DNA of 64,000 nucleotides from Henricia sp. BOLD:AAB3569 (Eukaryota > Echinodermata > Asteroidea > Spinulosida > Echinasteridae), in the NCBI GenBank assembly GCA_037783545.1, contig JBBELK010001198.1, positions 310,001 to 374,000 of the forward strand, written 5' to 3'. The translations under genes were made by a program, and so were the position numbers. Positions within the stretch are counted from its first letter, which is position 1. Every line of letters starts with the position of its first letter. Under the pieces are notes generated by a model that saw nothing but the letters and a program-made list of their open reading frames with translations, had not been told where the DNA came from and did no database searches. This document shows positions 1 through 12,768 of the stretch, piece after piece.

Positions 1-1193
1 TTGACAGACTTTCGCCGGGAAATGGCAGAGAAATTTCAAAGTTTAGAAACAAAACTGTGTTGAGGCTTCCTGACTGCCCCCACGCAAACCGTGGCTGTCT
101 GTACACACCTCTTTGGGGTACTCCTGAGTTGTGCGCATGCTCAGTCATTCGGACTGTCGTTAACGCACCGCAGTTTGGCTCGGCAATTTGGTCAAAGTGT
201 GGTCCAAACGTCGGCAAATTTGGAGGTCGAAAAATGTTCCGACGTACTTCAAATTTTGCATGCCCTAAACTCTCTATATTGCGCACTTGTCATAAAAAAT
301 TGACAGACTTTCGCCGGGAAATGGCAGAGAAATTTCAAAGTTTAGAAAAAACTGGGTTGAGGCTTCCTGACTGCTCTCACGCAAACCGTGGCTGTCTGTA
401 CACACCTCTTTGGGGTACTCCTGAGTTGTGCGCATGCTCAGTCATTCGGACTGTCGTTAACGCACCGCAGTTTGGCTCGGCAATTTGGTCAAAGTGTGGT
501 CCAAACGTCGGCAAATTTGGAGGTCGAAAAATGTTCCGACGAACTTCAAATGTTGCATGCCCTAAACTCTCTATATTGCGCACTTGTCATAAAAAATTGA
601 CAGACTTTCGCCGGGAAATGGCAGAGAAATATTACAAAGTTTAGAAAAAAAACTGGGTTGAGGCTTCCTGACTGCCCCCACGCAAACCGTGGCTGTCTGT
701 ACACACCTCTTTGGGGTACTCCTGAGTTGTGCGCATGCTCAGTCATTCGGACTGTCGTTAACGCACCGCAGTTTGGCTCGGCAATTTGGTCAAAGTGTGG
801 TCCAAACGTCGGCAAATTTGGAGGTCGAAAAATGTTCCGACGAACTTCAAATTTTGCATGCCCTAAACTCTCTATATTGCGCACTTGTCATAAAAAATTG
901 ACAGACTTTCGCCGGGAAATGGCAGAGAAATTACAAAGTTTAGAAAAAACTGGGTTGAGGCTTCCTGACTGCTCTCGCGCAAACCGTGGCTGTCTGTACA
1001 CACCTCTTTGGGGTACTCCTGAGTTGTGCGCATGCTCAGTCATTCGGACTGTCGTTAACGCACCGCAGTTTGGCTCGGCATTTGGTCAAAGTGTGGTCCA
1101 AACGTCGGCAAATTTGGAGGTCGAAAAATGTTCCGACGAACTTCAAATTTTGCATGCCCTAAACTCTCTATATTGCGCACTTGTCATAAAAAA
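1..1193 (+). repeat. Irregular lead-in monomers 1-4
   Basis: These four monomers carry unusual changes. The first has AAACAAAACTGTG in place of the A6 run. Monomers 1 and 3 have CCCCCAC instead of CTCTCAC before position 80. Monomer 3 has ATATTACAAAG and an 8-A run, making its spacing 301 bp. Monomer 4 lost one A in GGCAATTTGG (about 1,079), a deletion also seen near 4,350. Greater heterogeneity than in the array interior would fit an older or less homogenised part of the array. Confidence 0.85.
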
Positions 1194-2383
1194 TTGACAG
1201 ACTTTCGCCGGGAAATGGCAGAGAAATTTCAAAGTTTAGAAAAAAAACTGGGTTGAGGCTTCCTGACTGCCCCCACGCAAACCGTGGCTGTCTGTACACA
1301 CCTCTTTGGGGTACTCCTGAGTTGTGCGCATGCTCAGTCATTCGGACTGTCGTTAACGCACCGCAGTTTGGCTCGGCAATTTGGTCAAAGTGTGGTCCAA
1401 ACTTCGGCAAATTTGGAGGTCGAAAAGTGTTCCGACGAACTTCAAATTTTGCATGCCCTAAACTCTCTATATTGCGCACTTGTCATAAAAAATTGACAGA
1501 CATTCGCCGGGAAATGGCAGAGAAATTTCAAAGTTTAGAAAAAACTGGGTTGAGGCTTCCTGACTGCTCTCGCGCAAACCGTGGCTGTCTGTAAACACCT
1601 CTTTAGGGTACTCCTGAGTTGTGCGCATGCTCAGTCATTCGGACTGTCGTTAACGCACCGCAGTTTGGCTCGGCAATTTGGTCAAAGTGTGGTCCAAACG
1701 TCGGCAAATTTGGAGGTCGAAAAATGTTCCGACGTACTTCAAATTTTGCATGCCCTAAACTCTCTATATTGCGCACTTGTCATAAAAAATTGACAGACTT
1801 TCGCCGGGAAATGGCAGAGAAATTTCAAAGTTTAGAAAAAACTGGGTTGAGGCTTCCTGACTGCTCTCACGCAAACCGTGGCTGTCTGTACACACCTCTT
1901 TGGGGTACTCCTGAGTTGTGCGCATGCTCAGTCATTCGGACTGTTGTTAACGCACTGCAGTTTGGCTCGGCAATTTGGTCAAAGTGTGGTCCAAACGTCG
2001 GCAAATTTAGAGGTCGAAAAATGTTCCGACGAACTTCAAATTTTGCATGCCCTAAACTCTCTATATTGCGCACTTGTCATAAAAAATTGACAGACTTTCG
2101 CCGGGAAATGGCAGAGAAATTTCAAAGTTTAGAAAAAAATGGGTTGAGGCTTCCTGACTGCTCTCACGCAAACCGTGGCTGTCTGTACACACCTCTTTGG
2201 GGTACTCCTGAGTTGTGCGCATGCTCAGTCATTCGGACTGTCGTTAACGCACCGCAGTTTGGCTCGGCAATTTGGTCAAAGTGTGGTCCAAACGTCGGCA
2301 AATTTGGAGGTCGAAAAATGTTCCGACGAACTTCAAATGTTGCATGCCCTAAACTCTCTATATTGCGCACTTGTCATAAAAAA
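1194..2383 (+). repeat. 4-mer higher-order repeat, copy 1 (1,190 bp)
   Basis: Four monomers in the order CCCCCAC-type with AACTTCGG and an 8-A run; G80 type with CTTTAGGG; A80 type with CTGTTGTTAAC and GCACTGCAG; and A80 type with a normal GTTAAC region. The same order with the same private marks follows at once in copy 2, offset by 1,190 bp. Differences: copy 1 has GTAAACACC near 1,591 and a GCAAATTTAGAGG change near 2,010. Confidence 0.9.
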
Positions 2384-3574
2384 TTGACAGACTTTCGCCG
2401 GGAAATGGCAGAGAAATTTCAAAGTTTAGAAAAAAAACTGGGTTGAGGCTTCCTGACTGCCCCCACGCAAACCGTGGCTGTCTGTACACACCTCTTTGGG
2501 GTACTCCTGAGTTGTGCGCATGCTCAGTCATTCGGACTGTCGTTAACGCACCGCAGTTTGGCTCGGCAATTTGGTCAAAGTGTGGTCCAAACTTCGGCAA
2601 ATTTGGAGGTCGAAAAGTGTTCCGACGAACTTCAAATTTTGCATGCCCTAAACTCTCTATATTGCGCACTTGTCATAAAAAATTGACAGACATTCGCCGG
2701 GAAATGGCAGAGAAATTTCAAAGTTTAGAAAAAACTGGGTTGAGGCTTCCTGACTGCTCTCGCGCAAACCGTGGCTGTCTGTACACACCTCTTTAGGGTA
2801 CTCCTGAGTTGTGCGCATGCTCAGTCATTCGGACTGTCGTTAACGCACCGCAGTTTGGCTCGGCAATTTGGTCAAAGTGTGGTCCAAACGTCGGCAAATT
2901 TGGAGGTCGAAAAATGTTCCGACGTACTCCAAATTTTGCATGCCCTAAACTCTCTATATTGCGCACTTGTCATAAAAAATTGACAGACTTTCGCCGGGAA
3001 ATGGCAGAGAAATTTCAAAGTTTAGAAAAAACTGGGTTGAGGCTTCCTGACTGCTCTCACGCAAACCGTGGCTGTCTGTACACACCTCTTTGGGGTACTC
3101 CTGAGTTGTGCGCATGCTCAGTCATTCGGACTGTTGTTAACGCACTGCAGTTGGGCTCGGCAATTTGGTCAAAGTGTGGTCCAAACGTCGGCAAATTTGG
3201 AGGTCGAAAAATGTTCCGACGAACTTCAAATTTTGCATGCCCTAAACTCTCTATATTGCGCACTTGTCATAAAAAATTGACAGACTTTCGCCGGGAAATG
3301 GCAGAGAAATTTCAAAGTTTAAAAAAAACTGGGTTGAGGCTTCCTGACTGCTCTCACGCAAACCGTGGCTGTCTGTACACACCTCTTTGGGGTACTCCTG
3401 AGTTGTGCGCATGCTCAGTCATTCGGACTGTCGTTAACGCACCGCAGTTTGGCTCGGCAATTTGGTCAAAGTGTGGTCCAAACGTCGGCAAATTTGGAGG
3501 TCGAAAAATCTTCCGACGAACTTCAAATTTTGCATGCCCTAAACTCTCTATATTGCGCACTTGTCAAAAAAAAA
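2384..3574 (+). repeat. 4-mer higher-order repeat, copy 2
   Basis: Tandem copy of 1,194-2,383, sharing the CCCCCAC block, AACTTCGG, GACATTCGCC, CTTTAGGG and CTGTTGTTAAC marks in the same order. Its last monomer has AAAATCTTCC, a mark also seen near 5,862. The shared rare marks show that a four-monomer block was duplicated as a unit. Confidence 0.88.
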
Positions 3575-6500
3575 TTGACAGACTTTCGCCGGGAAATGGC
3601 AGAGAAACTTCAAAGTTTAGAAAAAACTGGGTTGAGGCTTCCTGACTGCTCTCACGCAAACCGTGGCTGTCTGTACACACCTCTTTGGGGTACTCCTGAG
3701 TTGTGCGCATGCTCAGTCATTCGGACTGTCGTTAACGCACCGCAGTTTGGCTCGGCAATTTGGTCAAAGTGTGGTCCAAACGTCGGCAAATTTGGAGGTC
3801 GAAAAATGTTCCGACGAACTTCAAATTTTGCATGCCCTAAACTCTCTATATTGCGCACTTGTCATAAAAAATTGACAGACTTTCGCCGGGAAATGGCAGA
3901 GAAATTTCAAAGTTTAGAAAAAACTGGGTTGAGGCTTCCTGACTGCTCTCACGCAAACCGTGGCTGTCTGTACACACCTCTTTGGGGTACTCCTGAGTTG
4001 TGCGCATGCTCAGTCATTCGGACTGTCGTTAACGCACCGCAGTTTGGCTCGGCAATTTGGTCAAAGTGTGGTCCAAACGTCGGCAAATTTGGAGGTCGAA
4101 AAATGTTCCGACGAACTTCAAATTTTGCATGCCCTAAACTCTCTATATTGCGCACTTGTCATAAAAAATTGACAGACTTTCGCCAGGAAATGGCAGAGAA
4201 ATTTCAAAGTTTAGAAAAAACTGGGTTGAGGCTTCCTGACTGCTCTCACGCAAACCGTGGCTGTCTGTACACACCTCTTTGGGGTACTCCTGAGTTGTGC
4301 GCATGCTCAGTCATTCGGACTGTCGTTAACGCACCGCAGTTTGGCTCGGCATTTGGTCAAAGTGTGGTCCAAACGTCGGCAAATTTGGAGGTCGAAAAAT
4401 GTTCCGACGAACTTCAAATTTTGCATGCCCTAAACTCTCTATATTGCGCACTTGTCATAAAAAATGGACAGACTTTCGCCGGGAAATGGCAGAGAAATTT
4501 CAAAGTTTAAAAAAAACTGGGTTGAGGCTTCCTGACTGCTCTCACGCAAACCGTGGCTGTCTGTACACACCTCTTTGGGGTACTCCTGAGTTGTGCGCAT
4601 GCTCAGTCATTCGGACTGTCGTTAACGCACCGCAGTTTGGCTCGGCAATTTGGTCAAAGTGTGGTCCAAACGTCGGCAAATTTGGAGGTCGAAAAATGTT
4701 CCGACGAACTTCAAATTTTGCATGCCCTAAACTCTCTATATTGCGCACTTGTCATAAAAAATTGACAGACTTTCGCCGGGAAATGGCAGAGAAATTTCAA
4801 AGTTTAGAAAAAACTGGGTTGAGGCTTCCTGACTGCTCTCACGCAAACCGTGGCTGTCTGTACACACCTCTTTGGGGTACTCCTGAGTTGTGCGCATGCT
4901 CAGTCATTCGGACTGTCGTTAACGCACCGCAGTTTGGCTCGGCAATTTGGTCAAAGTGTGGTCCAAACGTCGGCAAATTTGGAGGTCGAAAAATGTTCCG
5001 ACGAACTTCAAATTTTGCATGCCCTAAACTCTCTATATTGAGCACTTGACATAACAAATTGACAGACTTTCGCCGGGAAATGGCAGAGAAATTTCAAAGT
5101 TTAGAAAAAACTGGGTTGAGGCTTCCTGACTGCTCTCACGCAAACCGTGGCTGTCTGTACACACCTCTTTGGGGTACTCCTGAGTTGTGCGCATGCTCAG
5201 TCATTCGGACTGTCGTTAACGCACTGCAGTTTGGCTCGGCAATTTGGTCAAAGTGTGGTCCAAACGTCGGCAAATTTGGAGGTCGAAAAATGTTCCGACG
5301 AACTTCAAATTTTGCATGCCCTAAACTCTCTATATTGCGCACTTGTCATAAAAAATTGACAGACTTTTGCCGGGAAATGGCAGAGAAATTTCAAAGTTTA
5401 GAAAAAACTGGGTTGAGGCTTCCTGACTGCTCTCACGCAAACCGTGGCTGTCTGTACACACCTCTTTGGGGTACTCCTGAGTTGTGCGCATGCTCAGTCA
5501 TTCGGACTGTCGTTAACGCACCGCAGTTTGGCTCGGCAATTTGGTCAAAGTGTGGTCCAAACGTCGGCAAATTTGGAGGTCGAAAAATGTTCCGACGAAC
5601 TTCAAATGTTGCATGCCCTAAACTCTCTATATTGCGCACTTGTCATAAAAAATTGACAGAGAAATTTCAAAGTTTAAAAAAAACTGGGTTGAGGCTTCCT
5701 GACTGCTCTCACGCAAACCGTGGCTGTCTGTACACACCTCTTTGGGGTACCCCTGAGTTGTGCGCATGCTCAGTCATTCGGACTGTCGTTAACGCACCGC
5801 AGTTTGGCTCGGCAATTTGGTCAAAGTGTGGTCCAAACGTCGGCAAATTTGGAGGTCGAAAAATCTTCCGACGAACTTCAAATTTTGCATGCCCTAAACT
5901 CTCTATATTGCGCACTTGTCATAAAAAAAATGACAGACTTTCGCCGGGAAATGGCAGAGAAATTTCAAAGTTTAGAAAAAACTGGGTTGAGGCTTCCTGA
6001 CTGCTCTCACGCAAACCGTGGCTGTCTGTACACACCTCTTTGGGGTACTCCTGAGTTGTGCGCATGCTCAGTCATTCGGACTGTCGTTAACGCACCGCAG
6101 TTTGGCTCGGCAATTTGGTCAAAGTGTGGTCCAAACGTCGGCAAATTTGGAGGTCGAAAAATGTTCCGACGAACTTCAAATTTTGCATGCCCTAAACTCT
6201 CTATATTGCGCACTTGTCATAAAAAATTGACAGACTTTCGCCGGGAAATGGCAGAGAAATTTCAAAGTTTAGAAAAAACTCGGTTGAGGCTTCCTGACTG
6301 CTCTCACGCAAACCGTGGCTGTCTGTACACACCTCTTTGGGGTACTCCTGAGTTGTGCGCATGCTCAGTCATTCGGACTGTCGTTAACGCACCGCAGTTT
6401 GGCTCGGCAATTTGGTCAAAGTGTGGTCCAAACGTCGGCAAATTTAGAGGTCGAAAAATGTTCCGACGAACTTCAAATTTTGCATGCCCTAAACTCTCTA

Positions 6501-7117
6501 TATTGCGCACTTGTCATAAAAAAATTGACAGACTTTCGCCGGGAAATGGCAGAGAAATTTCAAAGTTTAGAAAAAACTGGGTTGAGGCTTCCTGACTGCT
6601 CTCACGCAAACCGTGGCTATCTGTACACACCTCTTTGGGGTACTCCTGAGTTGTGCGCATGCTCAGTCATTCGGACTGTCGTTAACGCACCGCAGTTTGG
6701 CTCGGCAATTTGGTCAAAGTGTGGTCCAAACGTCGGCAAATTTGGAGGTCGAAAAATGTTCCGACGAACTTCAAATTTTGCATGCCCTAAACTCTCTATA
6801 TTGCGCACTTGTCATAAAAAATTGACAGACTTTCGCCAGGAAATGGCAGAGAAATTTCAAAGTTTAGAAAAAACTGGGTTGAGGCTTCCTGACTGCTCTC
6901 GCGCAAACCGTGGCTGTCTGTACACACCTCTTTGGGGTACTCCTGAGTTGTGCACATGCTCAGTCATTCGGACTGTCGTTAACGCACCGCAGTTTGGCTC
7001 GGCAATTTGGTCAAAGTGTGGTCCAAACGTCGGCAAATTTGGAGGTCGAAAATGTTCCGACGAACTTCAAATTTTGCATGCCCTGAACTCTCTATATTGC
7101 GCACTTGTCATAAAAAA
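3575..7117 (+). repeat. Heterogeneous A80-type monomers 13-24
   Basis: Mostly A80/T146 monomers without a clear higher-order period. It includes the 21-bp deletion near 5,657, single-base deletions in GGCATTTGG (about 4,350) and GTCGAAAATG (about 7,050), and AGCACTTGACATAAC near 5,041. The first G80 monomer with A133 (TGCACATG) appears near 6,950. Confidence 0.85.
5657..5660 (+). other. Junction of a 21-bp microhomology deletion
   Basis: Here TTGACAGA runs directly into GAAATTTC. Other monomers have 21 extra bases between two CAGA words at this place (GACAGACTTT...TGGCAGAGAAA). Exactly one CAGA and the intervening bases are missing, as expected from slippage or microhomology-mediated joining at CAGA. 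The neighbouring landmark spacing drops to 276 bp. The loss is a multiple of three, so the long open frame passes through it. Confidence 0.93.
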
Positions 7118-8902
7118 TTGACAGACTTTCGCCGGGAAATGGCAGAGAAATTTCAAAGTTTAGAAAAAACTGGGTTGAGGCTTCCTGACTGCTCTCGCGC
7201 AAACCGTGGCTGTCTGTACACACCTCTTTGGGGTACTCCTGAGTTGTGCGCATGCTCAGTCACTCGGACTGTCGTTAACGCACCGCAGTTTGGCTCGGCA
7301 ATTTGGTCAAAGTGTGGTCCAAACGTCGGCAAATTTGGAGGTCGAAAAATGTTCCGACGAACTTCAAATTTTGCATGCCCTAAACTCTCTATATTGCGCA
7401 CTTGTCATAAAAAATTGACAGACTTTCGCCGGGAAATGGCAGAGAAATTTCAAAGTTTAGAAAAAACTCGGTTGAGGCTTCCTGACTGCTCTCACGCAAA
7501 CCGTGGCTGTCTGTACACACCTCTTTGGGGTACTCCTGAGTTGTGCGTATGCTCAGTCATTCGGACTGTCGTTAACGCACCGCAGTTTGGCTCGGCAATT
7601 TGGTCAAAGTGTGGTCCAAACGTCGGCAAATTTGGAGGTCGAAAAATGTTCCGACGAACTTCAAATTTTGCATGCCCTAAACTCTCTATATTGCGCACTT
7701 GTCATAAAAAATTTGACAGACTTTCGCCGGGAAATGGCAGAGAAATTTCAAAGTTTAGAAAAAACTGGGTTGAGGCTTCCTGACTGCTCTCGCGCAAACC
7801 GTGGCTGTCTGTACACACCTCTTTGGGGTACTCCTGAGTTGTGCGCATGCTCAGTCACTCGGACTGTCGTTAACGCACCGCAGTTTGGCTCGGCAATTTG
7901 GTCAAAGTGTGGTCCAAACGTCGGCAAATTTGGAGGTCGAAAAATGTTCCGACGAACTTCAAATTTTGCATGCCCTAAACTCTCTATATTGCGCACTTGT
8001 CATAAAAAATTGACAGACTTTCGCCGGGAAATGGCAGAGAAATTTCAAAGTTTAGAAAAAACTCGGTTGAGGCTTCCTGACTGCTCTCACGCAAACCGTG
8101 GCTGTCTGTACACACCTCTTTGGGGTACTCCTGAGTTGTGCGTATGCTCAGTCATTCGGACTGTCGTTAACGCACCGCAGTTTGGCTCGGCAATTTGGTC
8201 AAAGTGTGGTCCAAACGTCGGCAAATTTGGAGGTCGAAAAATGTTCCGACGAACTTCAAATTTTGCATGCCCTAAACTCTCTATATTGCGCACTTGTCAT
8301 AAAAAAATTGACAGACTTTCGCCGGGAAATGGCAGAGAAATTTCAAAGTTTAGAAAAAACTGGGTTGAGGCTTCCTGACTGCTCTCGCGCAAACCGTGGC
8401 TGTCTGTACACACCTCTTTGGGGTACTCCTGAGTTGTGCGCATGCTCAGTCACTCGGACTGTCGTTAACACACCGCAGTTTGGCTCGGCAATTTGGTCAA
8501 AGTGTGGTCCAAACGTCGGCAAATTTGGAGGTCGAAAAATGTTCCGACGAACTTCAAATTTTGCATGCCCTAAACTCTCTATATTGCGCACTTGTCATAA
8601 AAAATTGACAGACTTTCGCCGGGAAATGGCAGAGAAATTTCAAAGTTTAGAAAAAACTCGGTTGAGGCTTCCTGACTGCTCTCACGCAAACCGTGGCTGT
8701 CTGTACACACCTCTTTGGGGTACTCCTGAGTTGTGCGCATGCTCAGTCATTCGGACTGTCGTTAACGCACCGCAGTTTGGCTCGGCAATTTGGTCAAAGT
8801 GTGGTCCAAACGTCGGCAAATTTGGAGGTCGAAAAATGTTCCAACGAACTTCAAATTTTGCATGCCCTAAACTCTCTATATTGCGCACTTGTCATAACAA
8901 AA
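7118..8902 (+). repeat. 2-mer higher-order repeat, three copies (595 bp)
   Basis: Monomers alternate between a G55/G80/C146 type and a C55/A80/T146 type. The first two A80 members also share GTGCGTATGC. The third pair carries AACACACC and TTCCAACG changes. The pairs start at 7,118, 7,713 and 8,308. This is the first appearance of the alternation that dominates from 26.5 to 39.3 kb. Confidence 0.9.
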
Positions 8903-9199
8903 TTGACAGACTTTCGCCGGGAAATGGCAGAGAAATTTCAAAGTTTAGAAAAAACTGGGTTGAGGCTTCCTGACTGCTCTCACGCAAACCGTGGCTGTCT
9001 GTACACACCTCTTTGGGGTACTCCTGAGTTGTGCGCATGCTCAGTCATTCGGACTGTCGTTAACGCACCGCAGTTTGGCTCGGCAATTTGGTCAAAGTGT
9101 GGTCCAAACGTCGGCAAATTTGGAGGTCGAAAAATGTTCCGACGAACTTCAAATTTTGCATGCCCTAAACTCTCTATATTGCGCACTTGTCATAAAAAA

Positions 9200-11281
9200 T
9201 TGACAGACTTTCGCCGGGAAATGGCAGAGAAATTTCAAAGTTTAGAAAAAACTGGGTTGAGGCTTCCTGACTGCTCTCACGCAAACCGTGGCTGTCTGTA
9301 CACACCTCTTTGGGGTACTCCTGAGTTGTGCGCATGCTCAGTCATTCGGACTGTCGTTAACGCACCGCAGTTTGGCTCGGAAATTTGGTCAAAGTGTGGT
9401 CCAAACGTCGGCAAATTTGGAGGTCGAAAAATGTTCCGACCAACTTCAAATTTTGCATGCCCTAAACTCTCTACATTGCGCACTTGTCATAAAAAATTGA
9501 CAGACTTTCGCCGGGAAATGGCAGAGAAATTTCAAAGTTTAGAAAAAACTGGGTTGAGGCTTCCTGACTGCTCTCGCGCAAACCGTGGCTGTCTGTACAC
9601 ACCTCTTTGGGGTACTCCTGAGTTGTGCGCATGCTCAGTCATTCGGACTGTCGTTAACGCACCGCAGTTTGGCTCGGCAATTTGGTCAAAGTGTGGTCCA
9701 AACGTCGGCAAATTTGGAGGTCGAAAAATGTTCCGACGAACTTCAAATTTTGCATGCCCTAAACTCTCTATATTGCGCACTTGTCATAAAAAATTGACAG
9801 ACTTTCGCCGGGAAATGGCAGAGAAATTTCAAAGTTTAGAAAAAACTCGGTTGAGGCTTCCTGACTGCTCTCACGCAAACCGTGGCTGACTGTACACACC
9901 TCTTTGGGGTACTCCTGAGTTGTGCGCATGCTCAGTCATTCGGACTGTCGTTAACGCACCGCAGTTTGGCTCGGCAATTTGGTCAAAGTGTGGTCCAAAC
10001 GTCGGCAAATTTGGAGGTCGAAAAATGTTCCGACGAACTTCAAATTTTGCATGCCCTAAACTCTCTATATTGCGCACTTGTCATAACAAAATTCACAGAC
10101 TTTCGCCGGGAAATGGCAGAGAAATTTCAAAGTTTAGAAAAAACTGGGTTGAGGCTTCCTGACTGCTCTCACGCAAACCGTGGCTGTCTGTACACACCTC
10201 TTTGGGGTACTCCTGAGTTGTGCGCATGCTCAGTCATTCGGACTGTCGTTAACGCACCGCAGTTTGGCTCGGCAATTTGGTCAAAGTGTGGTCCAAACGT
10301 CGGCAAATTTGGAGGTCGAAAAATGTTCCGACGAACTTCAAATTTTGCATGCCCTAAACTCTCTATATTGCGCACTTGTCATAAAAAATTGACAGACTTT
10401 CGCCGGGAAATGGCAGAGAAATTTCAAAGTTTAGAAAAAAACTGGGTTGAGGCTTCCTGACTGCTCTCACGCAAACCGTGGCTGTCTGTACACACCTCTT
10501 TGGGGTACTCCTGAGTTGTGCGCATGCTCAGTCATTCGGACTGTCGTTAACGCACCGCAGTTTGGCTCGGAAATTTGGTCAAAGTGTGGTCCAAACGTCG
10601 GCAAATTTGGAGGTCGAAAAATGTTCCGACCAACTTCAAATTTTGCATGCCCTAAACTCTCTATATTGCGCACTTGTCATAAAAAATTGACAGACTTTCG
10701 CCGGGAAATGGCAGAGAAATTTCAAAGTTTAGAAAAAACTGGGTTGAGGCTTCCTGACTGCTCTCGCGCAAACCGTGGCTGTCTGTACACACCTCTTTGG
10801 GGTACTCCTGAGTTGTGCGCATGCTCAGTCATTCGGACTGTCGTTAACGCACCGCAGTTTGGCTCGGCAATTTGGTCAAAGTGTGGTCCAAACGTCGGCA
10901 AATTTGGAGGTCGAAAAATGTTCCGACGAACTTCAAATTTTGCATGCCCTAAACTCTCTATATTGCGCACTTGTCATAAAAAATTGACAGACTTTCGCCG
11001 GGAAATGGCAGAGAAATTTCAAAGTTTAGAAAAAACTCGGTTGAGGCTTCCTGACTGCTCTCACGCAAACCGTGGCTGACTGTACACACCTCTTTGGGGT
11101 ACTCCTGAGTTGTGCGCATGCTCAGTCATTCGGACTGTCGTTAACGCACCGCAGTTTGGCTCGGCAATTTGGTCAAAGTGTGGTCCAAACGTCGGCAAAT
11201 TTGGAGGTCGAAAAATGTTCCGACCAACTTCAAATTTTGCATGCCCTAAACTCTCTATATTGCGCACTTGTCATAAAAAAT
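9200..11281 (+). repeat. 7-monomer block, copy 1 of a 12-monomer-spaced duplication
   Basis: Order: GCTCGGAAATT + C242 + CTACATTG monomer; G80; A96; A80; GCTCGGAAATT + C242; G80; A96 + C242. The block contains a 4-mer rhythm of about 1,190 bp. The same order, including the rare CTACATTG, recurs from about 12,769 at an offset of 3,569 bp (12 monomers). Confidence 0.85.
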
Positions 11282-12471
11282 TGACAGACTTTCGCCGGGA
11301 AATGGCAGAGAAATTTCAAAGTTTAGAAAAAAACTGGGTTGAGGCTTCCTGACTGCTCTCGCGCAAACCGTGGCTGTCTGTACACACCTCTTTGGGGTAC
11401 TCCTGAGTTGTGCGCATGCTCAGTCATTCGGACTGTCGTTAACGCACCGCAGTTTGGCTCGGCAATTTGGTCAAAGTGTGGTCCAAACGTCGGCAAATTT
11501 GGAGGTCGAAAAATGTTCCGACGAACTTCAAATTTTGCATGCCCTAAACTCTCTATATTGCGCACTTGTCATAAAAAAATGACAGACTTTCGCCGGGAAA
11601 TGGCAGAGAAATTTCAAAGTTTAGAAAAAACTCGGTTGAGGCTTCCTGACTGCTCTCACGCAAACCGTGGCTGACTGTACACACCTCTTTGGGGTACTCC
11701 TGAGTTGTGCGCATGCTCAGTCATTCGGACTGTCGTTAACGCACCGCAGTTTGGCTCGGCAATTTGGTCAAAGTGTGGTCCAAACGTCGGCAAATTTGGA
11801 GGTCGAAAAATGTTCCGACGAACTTCAAATTTTGCATGCCCTAAACTCTCTATATTGCGCACTTGTCATAAACAAATTGACAGACTTTCGCCGGGAAATG
11901 GCAGAGAAATTTCAAAGTTTAGAAAAAACTGGGTTGAGGCTTCCTGACTGCTCTCACGCAAACCGTGGCTGTCTGTACACACCTCTTTGGGGTACTCCTG
12001 AGTTGTGCGCATGCTCAGTCATTCGGACTGTCGTTAACGCACCGCAGTTTGGCTCGGCAATTTGGTCAAAGTGTGGTCCAAACGTCGGCAAATTTGGAGG
12101 TCGAAAAATGTTCCGACGAACTTCAAATTTTGCATGCCCTAAACTCTCTATATTGCGCACTTGTCATAACAAAATTGACAGACTTTCGCCGGGAAATGGC
12201 AGAGAAATTTCAAAGTTTAGAAAAAACTGGGTTGAGGCTTCCTGACTGCTCTCACGCAAACCGTGGCTGTCTGTACACACCTCTTTAGGGTACTCCTGAG
12301 TTGTGCGCATGCTCAGTCATTCGGACTGTCGTTAACGCACCGCAGTTTGGCTCGGCAATTTGGTCAAAGTGTGGTCCAAACGTCGGCAAATTTGGAGGTC
12401 GAAAAATGTTCCGACGAACTTCAAATTTTGCATGCCCTAAACTCTCTATATTGCGCACTTGTCATAACAAA
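10984..12471 (+). repeat. 5-mer higher-order block, copy 1 of 3 (dispersed)
   Basis: Five monomers with ordered marks: C242; G80; A96 with CATAAACAAATTG; A80 with CATAACAAAATTG; then A113 (CTTTAGGG) with CATAACAAATTG, leading into GCCAGGAA. The same ordered set recurs at about 15,146 and 20,216. The three copies are not adjacent (offsets about 4,162 and 5,070 bp). Confidence 0.87.
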
Positions 12472-12768
12472 TTGACAGACTTTCGCCAGGAAATGGCAGA
12501 GAAATTTCAAAGTTTAGAAAAAACTGGGTTGAGGCTTCCTGACTGCTCTCGCGCAAACCGTGGCTGTCTGTACACACCTCTTTGGGGTACTCCTGAGTTG
12601 TGCGCATGCTCAGTCATTCGGACTGTCGTTAACGCACCGCAGTTTGGCTCGGCAATTTGGTCAAAGTGTGGTCCAAACGTCGGCAAATTTGGAGGTCGAA
12701 AAATGTTCCGACGAACTTCAAATTTTGCATGCCCTAAACTCTCTATATTGCGCACTTGTCATAAAAAA

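Noticed and set aside
1..40. TTGACA at the start of each monomer resembles a bacterial -35 box
   Set aside because: There is no matching -10 element 16-18 bp downstream and no gene to drive; a long satellite is not a bacterial context.
91..303. A 70-codon frame in nearly every monomer, beginning with GTG and ending at TGA in AAAAATTGA
   Set aside because: It is the same frame repeated about 200 times, has no promoter or ribosome-site logic for a eukaryote, shares every base with two other open frames, and shows no sign of constraint.
377..583. Reverse-strand frames of 68 to 83 codons in each monomer
   Set aside because: They are antisense shadows of the same monomer, varying in length only with the G80/A80 and A-run alleles.
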